From Plazaster borealis (Eukaryota > Echinodermata > Asteroidea > Forcipulatida > Labidiasteridae), in contig CM037473.1 of NCBI GenBank assembly GCA_021014325.1, positions 11,053,501-11,117,500 on the forward strand: a stretch of 64,000 nt of DNA, written 5' to 3'. How positions within the stretch are numbered: the first letter of the stretch is position 1; each line of letters starts with the position of its first letter. A program made the position numbers and the translations under genes. Shown here in pieces: positions 10,701 to 21,515 of this stretch. The notes under the pieces were generated by a model. It was not told the DNA's origin. It saw nothing but the letters and a program-made list of their open reading frames with translations, and did no database searches.

Positions 10701-11643
10701 CGCAACATGATTGGAACGATAGCGAATCTGTTTACGGCCGGCACGGAGACAACAGCCACGACACTCCAGTGGGGCATCTTGTTCATGATGGCTTACCCGG
10801 ACATCCAGAAACGGGTCCACGCAGAGATTGACGCCACAGTCGGTCGCAACCGGTTGCCTCGACTGACCGACAAGCCCGAGCTGAACTTCACCTATTCCGT
10901 CATTTTAGAGGTGCATCGCATGGCTTCTATTGCACCTATTGGCGTCCCACACTGTGCCGGCGAAGACACCAAGATCCACGGTTTCAATATACCAAAGGGC
11001 ACCCTCCTGATTCCAAATCTGTGGAACGTCTTCCGAGACCCGAGTCTTTGGCCTGAACCAGAGAAGTTCAAACCCGAGAGATTTTTGAACGCTGAAGGCA
11101 AGGCCGTGAAACCCGAGGAGTTGATTCCATTCAGTATTGGTGAGTGCGCTGAATTTTCACAAATGAGGCATTTTCATAGCTTTTTTCAAATGAACTTTCT
11201 AACTATTTATTGTTTACATTACTCTATATTGACTATTGTGATGTTATGATGCCGTCGTCACACAATGTGCATTGTAATTTGTAAGAAGAACTTAGGCCCA
11301 ACACAAATACAGGCGGGTTCGAGTAAAGAGCCCTGGACAGGAGGATGATAACATGACCATGGAAGTTGGAGGAAATGGTGTGCCTTATGGATAATGAAGA
11401 AGTTTATACCAACAAAGTTTGTTTAAATCTCTTAATTTATATTTATCCATTTTCGATCTAGGTCGGCGTAGCTGCGTCGGCGAGCATCTGGCCAAGATGG
11501 AGCTTTTCGTCTTCTTCTGTTACTTCATGCATCGGTTTGAGTTCAAGAAACCGGACAACTCACCGCCGCTGAACCTCAATGCCCTACCCGGATTAACCCG
11601 CTCTCCATTCCCCTTTGATACATGTGCCATAAAACGTGACTGA
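7776..11643 (+). CDS. Cytochrome P450, CYP2-clan, copy C (complete, 514 aa)
   Basis: Complete microsomal P450, expected to oxidise small lipophilic substrates at the ER. Exons are 7776-8136, 10138-11139 and 11462-11643. Phases close exactly (1+2 at both introns), giving 514 residues, a normal CYP2 length. Residues 1-30 form an N-terminal hydrophobic anchor, followed by the proline hinge PPGP. Later motifs are W-x-x-x-RR (helix C), I-helix AGTETT (321-326), K-helix E-V-H-R (378-381), PERF (433-436), and FSIGRRSCVGE with heme-ligand Cys459. No defect is visible. Intron 1 (2.0 kb) is mostly a 51-bp minisatellite. Fusion of most of the CYP2 core into one 1-kb exon is notable, because vertebrate CYP2 genes split it into many exons. 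Duplicate of copy A. Confidence 0.96.
8466..10092 (+). repeat. 51-bp minisatellite in intron 1 of P450 copy C
   Basis: About 32 head-to-tail units of 51 bp, very similar to 1-905. Variants include TACAATCAG for TACATTCAG, AGAAAG for AGGAAG, and units lengthened by CAGACGGTTG or CAGACAGTTG insertions. Because 51 is a multiple of three, one frame stays open across units on the reverse strand (8850-9041, a 17-residue periodic peptide). This is a by-product of the period rather than a gene. The array ends only 45 bp before the 3' splice site. Confidence 0.98.
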
Positions 11644-11838
11644 AATAACAACGCGTCCTACATTTTTGGTCAAGCACTAGATGAATAACGGTGTAGGGCT
11701 ATTTAGTACGGTGCCCACATATCCTAGCAGTAGAACACTTACATTGACTTACTTTAATTTGTCTTAAATCAGAAAGACAAACAAACCTGCTTCACTCCCA
11801 GTGACTATAATCAATTTTTTCAACATTATTTGTGTATA

Positions 11839-11844
11839 AATAAA
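11839..11844 (+). terminator. Candidate poly(A) signal, P450 copy C
   Basis: AATAAA about 195 bp after the stop, in the same context as the second signal of copy A (GTATAAATAAAGACT). The proximal signal of copy A is AATAAC here. Confidence 0.5.
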
Positions 11845-12377
11845 GACTGATACATAATCACTCTGTGTTTGCTTTCAGAATTTCTAACTAGCGATGCGCC
11901 TATTGTTTAAGATCGGCTAGAGGGCGCTGTGCTTTTTATTTTCAATCCCCATTTAATAATAATGACCTTTCCGGTACACTTGTTTTGACTTTTCGTTTTA
12001 GATTTGGCCAATATTCTGTCATTTACGCCTTTGTTGATTGAAACATGTGGATTTTACAACTGCATCATTTGCACAGCAATCAGAAAATTAAATAAACGGC
12101 AAATTTTACATAATTCAAAACATTTGTTCTTAGCTTTTGCTTTTAATTGTTCATACTTAAGAGCATATAATAATAATTATCTTTGTTTGTTCATTAACAC
12201 TGTACATACTGTGATATGTTACCACAAATAACTTCGAGGAAAGGTGATGTTCCAGCCAATGTTTTTCAAATGAACTGGTATAAATAGATCTATAATGCTA
12301 ATATAGACGTAGGCCTACCTACAACGATGCTGTGTTGGCTGGACTGGTAGGTTTCTTTCTATTGACAACCTGCACGA

Positions 12378-12429
12378 CGCCATTTTGGGATTCAACTCTT
12401 GTGCCAACATTTTGAATCCCAAAATGGCG
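12378..12429. repeat. 18-bp-arm inverted repeat
   Basis: CGCCATTTTGGGATTCAA at 12378 is repeated inverted ending at 12429, separated by a 16-nt spacer. This is a perfect stem capable of a hairpin. It lies in sequence absent from the copy A flank, so it may mark a small foldback insertion. Confidence 0.8.
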
Positions 12430-13418
12430 GACATGATACGAGCGTGTACGTGCGCTGCATGAAAGGAGTCAATACCAGCATTGCTAAGCGTGCTGTATCG
12501 ATACCTCTTGTTACTAACCCCAGCAGGGATGTACTGAAAAATAACCCTGATTGGCTACCAAAAGTGACTGCTTTGTGCGGACTTTTGTTAAAAACTTTCG
12601 AGCGGTTTTAAGGCGCTTGTATGGCACTTGGTATAGGCGCAATCCCACACTTCAGTCGAATTATGTTTTTACACGGTCATCCTACACTGCATTAGAGTTA
12701 AACTTGAGTGAACAATGCATGTTGGGGGGGGGTGGCAAGGCGAGATCGATCACCCCTGGGAACGAGGTTCGGTCAATACATAGAACAATGCCGAAATTCT
12801 TTAAAATAATGGCTGAAGTTAAAGCTGAAAAACCATTTCATTCAAAGACATCACTTTTGCTCAAAATACCCGGATGTCGGTCAACTGTTTTCCATCCACC
12901 ACTCACGCAATCACCACATTGGTAGATTACACGATGATACTATAAAAGAAACTTTCTTGCTATATTTAGATGCTCAGCTCATAAATTGCTTGTAGAAACT
13001 TTTAGAATTCGTCGGTTTAGAATTTAATCAACGAATTTGTCCACACTGATGGAAAATGTAGAGTCGAAAATGCATTGTGTATGTTCTTGTCTGATGTAAA
13101 ATTCTTTAAGAAAAACCATGTATGATACTGTTTGTAAAAGCAAAGCAGAATTGAGTATTTTATTGGAGACATTTTTTTAAAATGACTGCTTAGAAAACAA
13201 GTATCTAGCATTGTTTAGCGAACTACATTTGTTTATCTGATAAGGAAATTAATTATACAAATAACTTGTTTAAAATAAATGCTTCTTGCTAACTCTTCCG
13301 CCATTGATGTACACTTCATTTGTATTCTTTAAAATATTGTTGTCACCCTTCCCCAGAGGTGATGGGGGTATGTCCCTTTTGGAATAAAACAAGAAATCAG
13401 TCAGTCAATAAAACACGA

Positions 13419-13580
13419 GGCCTGATGCTTCATTCTTGAAAGGTCAAGGGCATGAAGGCGTTTTCTCCTTAGTAAAGGGCACCTCTATAAGAAAATTACA
13501 AATTTGTACTGGAACATTTCAAGGGGCACCAAGGCAATGACCAGGAGCATGGAGGCAATTGCTTCCATTGGCTCTGGGAA
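13419..13580. repeat. M8-family repeat (partner of 4037)
   Basis: AGGCCTGATGCTTCATTCTTG start and the same GGCACCAAGGCAATGACC body as the copy at 4037-4212. It sits in the matching place of the duplication arm and is shortened at its right end. Confidence 0.6.
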
Positions 13581-14183
13581 AAGAAAGGTCTACATAACCA
13601 TCGGGGCGTAGTATGTTTAATGCAGGTACTTCTGAAACGTATACCTTTAATTAACACGTCCATTAAACTCCGCCTCTTAACCCATTGATCACATGGATTG
13701 GTTTATTGTTACGAGAAAGTCCGATGAGATAGTTTCCTTCACCATAAAAACTGTTAACCACACAAACTGTTCATGATTATGACGCTCAATGGTGCCACTT
13801 GCAACAAGTTCAAAGCACGCAGACAACATTGGTAAAGTGTCAAAGACTAAAATCTACACTACACGATAATAGAGAAAAACCCTGTGAAATGTTTTCACTA
13901 TTTTCAAACACCGGATTATTTTCCTCTATTCAAAACCTATTGGTTTTACTCATTTATTAAAAACTAAAAGCATTTCAGGCAAAACTACTTCAAGGGAAAT
14001 TTTTCACCACGACCATCTTTATTTTCATGTACCATACGTAAACCTGCGAACATTTATATTTTTACTCTCACTCATGCTGTGTACACCCTTTAAATAGCGA
14101 TAACTTAAATGACAAAAAGGAAAGAGTAGTTGAACTTTTTACTGTGGAGCAGTCATCACGTTTGCTCTCTTATTCAACTCAAT

Positions 14184-14290
14184 GAACCCCTTGCATTGGC
14201 CGCATCACTGAGGTCAAACAATGGAAATGTGCACGATAGGTCTTCAGTGAGGGCGCTGTTTGGGCTTTGTGAGGTCATATGCAAGGGGTC
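14184..14290. mobile_element. M7 short inverted-repeat element
   Basis: Begins AACCCCTTGCA and ends TGCAAGGGGTC, a matched inverted end pair, with about 85 bp between. The same ends bound a 220-bp element at 22062-22282. It has no coding capacity and is presumed to be a MITE. Confidence 0.65.
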
Positions 14291-14427
14291 TATGCAACCA
14301 TACTGAGAAAAACAGTCTAGTGATTTTGTTTTGGAGTGACCACACACCTTTGCATACCTAATACATGACAGAGAATGATGACACCAAAATAAAAATAAAT
14401 AAATGTTTATCAGCTTTAATTGTATTT

Positions 14428-14433
14428 TTTATT
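14428..14433 (-). terminator. Candidate poly(A) signal for the RNFT gene
   Basis: Reverse-strand AATAAA about 65 nt past the RNFT stop codon (14496-14498). It lies in an AT-rich run, so other hexamers nearby are possible. Confidence 0.4.
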
Positions 14434-14495
14434 TTTTTACTTTAAGCACTCTGACTTTTCAATAACTTAATGAGAGCAGAACTGCATACTTTATC

Positions 14496-17105
14496 TTAGA
14501 ACCACTGGATGATGATGGACGTGGAGCCATCCCGCCACCAGGGACTGTCCGACACTTTGGCTCGACACATGGGGCATGTCCTCTCTCTGTCAAACCACAT
14601 GGCCACACACTCCTCACAGAAAATATGCTGCAAGATCAAAAATAGTAACCAAAAGAAACAATACACTAAATTAAATGACATTTGCACTTACATTTATAGT
14701 TTTGCTTTAATTTTAGTCATGTTTTTCGAGGTAAGTTTTAAATGAATGTCACTACAACTTTTACTAGGTCTAACTAAGCATCAGTGCAGTCCAAATAAAA
14801 GTCTGAAAGGCACAATGTCATCCCACTTTCCCGGAACAAATTCTGAGCATTTTAATTTTTTTTGATTGATTGATTATTTATTCATACATCTGGTGGCCAA
14901 AAATCCAAATTACATGTATGTTACAATTAAAAAGGACAATATAAAAATATAACAGAAATTGCACATAAAATGTTATTAATTAAAAAAACATCAAAAATTG
15001 ACTATGAAGAGATATTTTATCTCATCTTTTGATATACATTATTTATTCACCGTAAAATTATTCAACCAAAAAATTTAGTTTTCAATAGGCTGTATCAGGC
15101 ATGATACCTAGCCCTTTTTGTTGAGTACAAGGGCTGACCTAAATTATAGTACATGTATAGGCTTTTATAGACTTTTGTTCTGGCTATTTAATAACATTTT
15201 TGCTGGTTTTTATGAGAGCAAAAGAATCGGAAATCTAATTAAAGCAGGAAGAATATCATGCCTAGGCTATATAAATATGATTCACAATGCAAATACAATA
15301 TGATAAATATAACAAAAAACAGACCATGAATTTCCGAATAAAGTTATTAAAATAGGCATATGAAACATCAAGTAAAGGATATTAAAAGTAGGGTCATTGG
15401 GTTTTTTTTTGGAACAAGAATTGTGAGCAGGGGGGCATGTTTATAAGCACATTACAAACCCTGGAATTAAAAGACTGGACTAATTTGGCTCCAACAACAG
15501 AAGCATGTTGTGAGTTCCAAAGCCTTGTCAATGTAATGATTATTTAGGGGCAAAATTATAAAGAAAGATGCAATAAAAAGTCACATGTGTAAGTTTCAGC
15601 TGAATACAGTGTCTGCTTGCTGAGAAAACAGCAACAAAATGAACAGTATTTTCACATGAACGTTCAATCCATCCATATTTAGCGAGGTGATGACAGCGGG
15701 TATCAACTGCATCCCTGGCAGCAGCATTCACGAACGGACGGACACCAACCCTCAGAAACCTGAGAAACGATGCATGAATCGTTTCTCAGATTCAAATGAT
15801 TTTATTGATTGCTAATCAACGGGGGCATTGCAGATGAAACAATTTCGCAGGATGCTTACTGCCATTACTATCTTTATAACAAGTGAGCTTTCGGATAGAA
15901 ATTATTTTCGGGGTCATTACCAAAGTATGACCCTACCTTTAACAATATATAATAAAATGAAAAGATAGCACAAATAAAAAATGATATATAGTTTCAGATA
16001 AAACACAGTATAAATATAAAAACAATACTAAGCATGTTCAGAAAAAAGATTAAGAGAAGAAAAAAGGAAAAAAAACAAACACTTAAAAAACACTTTACTT
16101 TTTTGCTTAACATCACCACCACCTTGTTATTGTTTTCTTTTCAATCAATGCAACCAAACCTAAGTGGGAAGCGCCCTTTTCCTTCTTGCATATGGTTTAA
16201 TAACAGAAATAATCAACATTTACATAGCACTTCATATGCATTGTTTTAAAGTGGCTCATTATTTTGCTGTAAAGGTATGCAGAGCTATGTTCAAATTTTA
16301 AGACCCATTTTTTTACTTAGCATCGTGTAATGGTTCACATGGTGCTGTGGCGCAATCTGAAGCCAACCATACCAGAAAACACTGGGGCGAACCCCTTCTC
16401 TTAATAATGACAAGTGTACTGGGCTCTTTTACGTGCTTTACACAACACACATGACCTACAGCTTTACATCCTATCCGAAGGATGAAGCAGTAATGGTCAA
16501 GTGTCTTGCTCAAGGACACAAGTGTCGAGCCACTGATCAGAAACACCAGAGCTTGAGTCCTGTGCACTCGACCGTTCGGCCAAGATATGGAATCAAGATA
16601 TGGAAAGGATATAAGGGTCACACTACTATACCTTGCAGTGCAGCTCAACAGGGTTAGTGAATTTATCTTGGCATATTGGGCATGCCTCTCCAACATTTTT
16701 CATCTGATCCATGGATGGCCGACTGCCGTATAGCTGTGGGCAAAGAGAATGAATAAAAGCATAGACCATTTTTAAAACCCCATTCGTAAATACCCCAGAC
16801 AGTTTATCCATTCTGATTGGTTGAGAGGAGATCACGTGTCCATGTTTAAACGTGTAGTATAGGCATGTTAAAAAGTGTTTAAACGTACGTGTGTATCAAC
16901 TTACCGAATCTTTAAAGACATTTTTCATTGTTGCGTAGCATTCGCGTACTTTTGAATACGTCATGTATGCCTGTAGTAAAACACAAAAACAGACAAGAAC
17001 AAGAATTTTTTAAATTTCATTGAAAGGTTTGCTTAAAAAATAATGAATTTGAATTCTGGCCAAGGCTGGTCATAATGATTTTGTCCTTAACCTAAAACAT
17101 GTGTA

Positions 17106-17141
<36 letters not shown>

Positions 17142-20100
17142 GACATATGCAGTGCGCCATGTCTGTCAGAAAGACACTCCTGGCGCATAGAAAAAGAACT
17201 CGGAACGACGGTACTTAAAGCCAAGACTGAACAAGTGAGATTTCAAGTTAATAATAATAATAATAATAATAAGACTTGTAATGCGCACATATCCACCCTG
17301 CTGGGTGTTCAAGGCGCAGAATAAATTTTGAAGCTGGATAGAGTGCCTACTAGTCTGAGGTTCAGTGGAAGAGCATTCCAAAGAGATGGTCCAGCATGTG
17401 AAAAAGAACGGTCACCCCAAGTGTTTAGAACGAGGGATGTTGAGGAGCATGGTGTTTGTAGAGCGAAGCTGTCTTGTAGAAACACTTAGCTGTATTGAAT
17501 CCTGGATGTGTCTAGGAGATGTGCCATGTATTGAATAATAGATGAAGAGTAAAGCCTTGAAATGGATGCGTTCATGTACCGGGAGCCAATGAAGAGCTTG
17601 TAAGATTGGAAAGATGTGTGACATGCGCCTAATAAGTGTGACCAATCTGGCAGTAAAGACTCCTTTGGATGGGACGTTAAGTGGCAAGGTCCCATGTGTT
17701 GTGTTATGTGCTTAATGGACCCAAAGAAACTTATTGTGAGAAATGCTGGATTTCCAGACACGTTTGAACTGCTACCCAGGTACAATATGTATCTTACTAA
17801 AAGACAAACAATGGCCAGAGATACATCTTTTAATACTGACCCTCTCTTAGGCAAGGTATGTTTCTTCACTTGCAGGACGTATGAATAAATCCTTCTCATT
17901 GAATTTGCATTTATTGATATTGGATGTAACATAAGGAAGAAGATCCTTCGAGTGGAATTGACCCCTTGCACAACGCGGAACGCACCTCCGCGTCTACCAT
18001 TTCCACCATTTTGGTAGTCAATTCCTGTGATTCCATTTTTTCCAAATGGCGGAAAGGATAGGCGCTCTTAAGTGCGCTGCGCGTTGTTCATCAGGTCAAT
18101 AAGGACTGATGGTAATTTTCTTACCTTAACCATGATATAAATGAACGTCAATGCATAACTGAACATCCAATGTGCACTGCTATCATCTGACAGGAAGGCC
18201 ATCCATATAGGAACAGGTGTAAGGAATCGATAAAGCTGAGAGGTACTCTCAATACACAGGAACACTCGACCCTGACACACAGACAAGATGAAGATAAAAG
18301 TTTAGTTTTCATTCATTAATACCTGGGACAGTTTACCAATTCTGATTGGTTGAGAGGAGATCACATGGCCATGTTTTAAGGGCAATATAAACACAGTCAG
18401 AGTGTTTAAAAAAAGGCCTGACAAACTTGTGTCAAAAGAGGGCGCTATCAGATGATTGAGCGGAGCGCGCAAATTTCACGGCTTTATAAAAAAGGAAAAT
18501 CTACATCTCTCACCCTTCGTTTTAAGCTGAGACAGCATCTTGGGAGGATGATAATCCAACATTTGGTTGTCATGGTGACATATTTGATAACAAAGTCTGT
18601 AATGCCGATGATCCAAAGTAACGTCCAGAAGTCCAGTTTTTCAAGGTTGGGTTTTATAAATATTAAACTGCAAGAAAAAAGGGAGAAAACGTAAGTATAA
18701 TGTTATGATTGGTTTAGCTAAATGCAGAACTGTTCATCGATCTCACACAAAAACTGAGAGCTAGGGTAGGATGTGGGAAGATTCTGCAATGTCTCCCTTA
18801 ACAGTGGTCCCTTAACAGCTGGCTGAAAACACTTGCTGACCAATCAGTGAAAAAGTTGGCGGACTGGTAAAACGTCAAGCAAGCTGGTCCCACGGGCTAG
18901 TCACTGAACACCTTAAGGGCAATCCCTGTTTTGGTGGTTTGGGACTTGGGTCACAGCTTATCTTACAACCCTGGGCCCAATTTCAGAAAAGCCTGTAAGC
19001 ACAAAAAACTTGCCAAGCACAGAAAGGTATTGCTAAGCAGAAACGGGTTACCAGCCAAAATCCCATTAAGTTTGCATTGTTGTGACTGGTGCCCTGCTCA
19101 ATTTTTGCTTAGCAAAGAAATTTGTCAAGCAGTATTTTCTGCTTAACAGCTTTATGAAATTGGGCCCTGATCTGTTGAATACATTAAGAGCTTTAGTGCA
19201 TGGGGCCAGAGTTAGCAACAGTGTTTATATTTATGTTTTATATTTATTTTCATTTCTCGGCAGATAAAAAGTACAATAATGCGCATGGGTAAAAAACATC
19301 AACAAGATACAACAAGAGCAATTGAAACACAGAGGAAGGAAAGAGAACCAGATACATGTAGAGCCCGAAGGATTGTCGAAAAGAAAAAAAGTGCCTGTCT
19401 AGAGGCTCTTCTCTCCAGATGATTTTAAAAAAGAACACAAAATAATTGAAAAATAATATATATCATCTATAAAAAATTACAAATATGCACATACACTAAT
19501 GTAATACATTATACACACAAGATCATTCAATGTTGATAAAACATTAATAATAAAAACCTTTAAAAATGGGATGATTAGGAAGTACATTGATCAATTCATA
19601 GAAAACAAATGAGTTACAAGTAAAATTGGATAAGAAAATATATGAATTTTACAATAGACTTATGAGACCTATTTACAATAGGACTATGATGTCATTCGAG
19701 AAGGGCTCCCTCGTGTAGAGGTCAAAAGAAGGTCACTCATTGGCCCACAAGATTCAAAACATGAAAACAAAGCAACATTCAAAGAATCTTGAGGTTCATA
19801 AAAATACATCATTAGAGACTCAGTAAACATTTCAAAACACAGATAAATCATGAACAAGGTATTTGGAATTACAATCTGCATGTGAAAATGAAAGACACAC
19901 AGACAAAAACACCAATAATTCCAATAAACAAGTATACAATCAATATGCACTGTGTGAGCGCATGAATTACGAATCGGGTTGTAAAAGATCATAAGAAAAA
20001 CAATAGCAATTCCGGTTATGAATAACAGGTAAATTATATTCTATAGATGTATCATTCAACAAAATTCAAACAAATGTAAATACATTATAATATTTAACCA

Positions 20101-21384
20101 AAAGACATTAATGCACGAATGATTACTTTAAAGGTATCGTACACGTTTGGTAATGTCTCAAAACAAATATTAGCATAAAAACTTACTTGGTAACAAGCAA
20201 CGGAGAGCTGTTGATAGTACAAAACATTGTAGGAAAAGACTCCCTCTGAAGTAACGTAGTTTTTGAGATAGAGGTAATTTCTCACTAAAATAATAAAAAC
20301 TTCTTGCAAGAAGTTTTTATTCCCATCTGAAAGCACACAAATTTGTACAACAAGGGTGTATTTTCTTTCATCATTTTCTTGCAACTTCAATGACCAATTG
20401 AGGCCAAATTTTCACAGGCTTGTTATTTTATGCATATGTTGGGATACAAACGTGTTCAGTGCCTTTAAGTAGTCCTTATACTGATAATGTGAGCTTACCT
20501 TTTGGGCAGCTGCTGTTCCGCAAAGACATAGTACACTAAGATAACATTGAGGGGGAGGAGAACAATCATAACTAACAAAGACTTGAAGCTGCGTCTGTCC
20601 TGTGGAATATAATAAAGAGAGGTAATTTGTAAATTATACTCTGGACAGGTGGTGTGAGGCAACACTGATTGTTGGGGAAGGTACACCATCTCACACATCG
20701 AACACCTAATGAAATTCTCAGAGCTCCCCACTGAGTGAACAGATCCACCAAGAAGGAAACGGTTTGCTCATCAGAACAAGCTAGCAATCCATAACTGAAA
20801 ATACTCTACAAGCTGGCAAGGTCGTTTGGAATCACTTACCCTTTGAGCGATCTGTTCCTTCACTTTGCCGTTGAAATGAAAGAAAGCTCCTCCCATTCCA
20901 ATGAGTACCAATGCTCCTGTGTAAAGTTCAACCAGTAAACCACATTTATGACTTATTACAATGAATGTTCATTAATGTACTTCACAAATCTTCAAAACAA
21001 ACTAAACAATTAGAAGTGCGTACCTAGTCTGTGGTCGTATAAAATCTTGACCAGTAAGATGACTATGAAGGGCAAAGTACGCTCCAGCAGTGGCCTGACA
21101 GCTCTGAAGTGACCCTCAGCCCCGCCCCCCTCTGACCGATCACCGTCATCCCCGACTCCGATACCAGCTTGTCCCAGCCCCGCCTCATTAGGATTCCGAG
21201 GGTCATTTCTATTCTCCTGGTCAGCGTTCACAAACGGCATTTCGATGATCACCCCCTCCTGTCCCCGCCCACTTTGAGGGATGACAGGATCGTCCATTGT
21301 GGCCAGGCCAGGGATTAAACCCTGCAGAACGTTCTCTAGTCTGTCGCTTAGAGGGCGCTGTTCACTTGTGCTGGCCATTGTCAT
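14496..21384 (-). CDS. RNFT: RING finger and transmembrane domain protein (RNFT1/RNFT2 type)
   Basis: Multi-pass membrane E3 ubiquitin ligase. Human RNFT1 acts in ER-associated degradation; the same role here is inferred. Exons in transcript order (minus strand): 21384-21024, 20916-20840, 20599-20499, 18667-18514, 18271-18125, 16970-16905, 16733-16632 and 14627-14496. All phases close, giving 379 residues; human paralogs are about 435-445. Residues 1-95 are polar and disordered. Hydrophobic segments follow from about residue 98 ([10 protein letters not shown]), 122-132, 153-173, 195-215 and 250-280. The C3HC4 RING uses C320, C323, C335, H337, C340, C343, C354 and C357. The C-terminus after the RING (SPWWRDGST) is typical of the family. 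An in-frame TGA immediately precedes the ATG and fixes the start (a second Met is two codons on). RNFT1 and RNFT2 cannot be separated here. Confidence 0.95.
15386..15940. mobile_element. M6 MITE (GTAGGGTCAT ends)
   Basis: Left end AAGTAGGGTCATTGG, right end TATGACCCTACCTTT, which are inverted relative to each other. The interior shares blocks with the shorter copy at 30070-30353 (GAGAAAACAGCAACAAAA; CTTTCGGATA; GGGTCATTACCAAAG). This copy is about twice as long and has extra internal sequence. Non-coding. Confidence 0.8.
16330..16582 (-). mobile_element. tRNA-Leu-derived SINE
   Basis: Read on the minus strand, the head is GGCCGAACGGTCGAGTGCAC followed by GGACTCAAGCTCTGG. This matches the D-arm and the CAA-anticodon arm of tRNA-Leu. 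The body contains GACACTTGTGTCCTTGAGCA-like and ACATGACCTACAG-like blocks that recur at 41020 and 36473. The pol III promoter is internal. It lies in RNFT intron 7. Confidence 0.8.
17107..17695 (-). mobile_element. CR1/L2-like LINE 3' end with a nested insertion
   Basis: On the minus strand this encodes the last part of a reverse-transcriptase polyprotein. The segment [10 protein letters not shown] (about 17590) is the widespread LINE C-terminal motif. It is followed after a frame change by [14 protein letters not shown] and then [10 protein letters not shown]. It ends in an (ATT)n tail at 17107-17140. The coding piece is split at 17249-17325 by about 75 bp that has its own (ATT)n tail, apparently the 3' tip of a related element inserted into the older one. 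Frames are broken, so it is dead. It lies in RNFT intron 5. Confidence 0.82.
17957..18095. repeat. M7-related fragment
   Basis: GACCCCTTGCA start and an AACGCACCTCCGC...CTACCATTTCCACC body shared with 22062-22282. A GCGCAACG/CGCTGCGCGTTG pairing suggests foldback structure. Right boundary unclear. Confidence 0.5.
18973..19167. mobile_element. M2 palindromic MITE
   Basis: GGGCCCAATTTCA at the left and TGAAATTGGGCCC at the right. The two halves are inverted copies rich in GCTAAGCA / TGCTTAGC. A diverged member of the family best seen at 26641 and 57639. In RNFT intron 3. Confidence 0.8.
19673..19745. repeat. M4 fragment
   Basis: Matches the left part of M4 (34067-34242) through TATGATGTCAT, CCCTCGTGTAGAGGTCAAAAG and TCATTGGCCCA. 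The rest is missing. Confidence 0.55.
20128..20468. mobile_element. M1 MITE
   Basis: TTAA at both ends (20128-20131, 20465-20468), termini AGGTATCGTACACGTTTGG and AACGTGTTCAGTGCCT. Contains the central palindrome around CTTCTTGCAAGAAG. In RNFT intron 3. Confidence 0.88.
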
Positions 21385-21468
21385 TCATGTAAGCCTTCCG
21401 TTTTCAGCTTTCTCACCGTTGTTGAATTGATGGTGAACTTGAAACTTTCTTTTTTCAAACAGCATCAT
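21385..21468 (-). promoter_or_regulatory. Upstream ORF abutting the RNFT start codon
   Basis: In the putative 5'UTR part of the first coding exon (exon start 21471 after a TTGCAG acceptor), an ATG-ATG pair at 21468 opens a 27-codon frame. Its TGA (21387-21385) touches the main ATG (21384). It is in the same frame as the main ORF. Such a termination-adjacent uORF could allow reinitiation; that is inference. Confidence 0.55.
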
Positions 21469-21515
21469 AACCTGCAAGATAAAAAAACCAAGTGAGAAAT
21501 GACACAAAGGAAAAC

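Larger units (their letters stand above)
11644..14130 (+). other. 3' flank of P450 copy C: right arm of the segmental duplication
   Basis: No gene is seen. Aligns with 2906-5516, with indels. A section unique to this arm (about 12100-12830) holds a CGCCATTTTGGG hairpin. The arm lacks the M1 transposon of the left arm and has an unoccupied TTAA at 13677-13680. Similarity stops at about 14127. Confidence 0.82.
14628..16631 (-). other. RNFT intron 7
   Basis: Two kilobases of intron. It holds a TGATTGATTGATTATTTATT stretch at 14863 that looks like a reverse-oriented LINE 3' tail, an M6 element (15386-15940) and a tRNA-derived SINE (16330-16582). No exon-like open frame is recognised. Confidence 0.6.
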
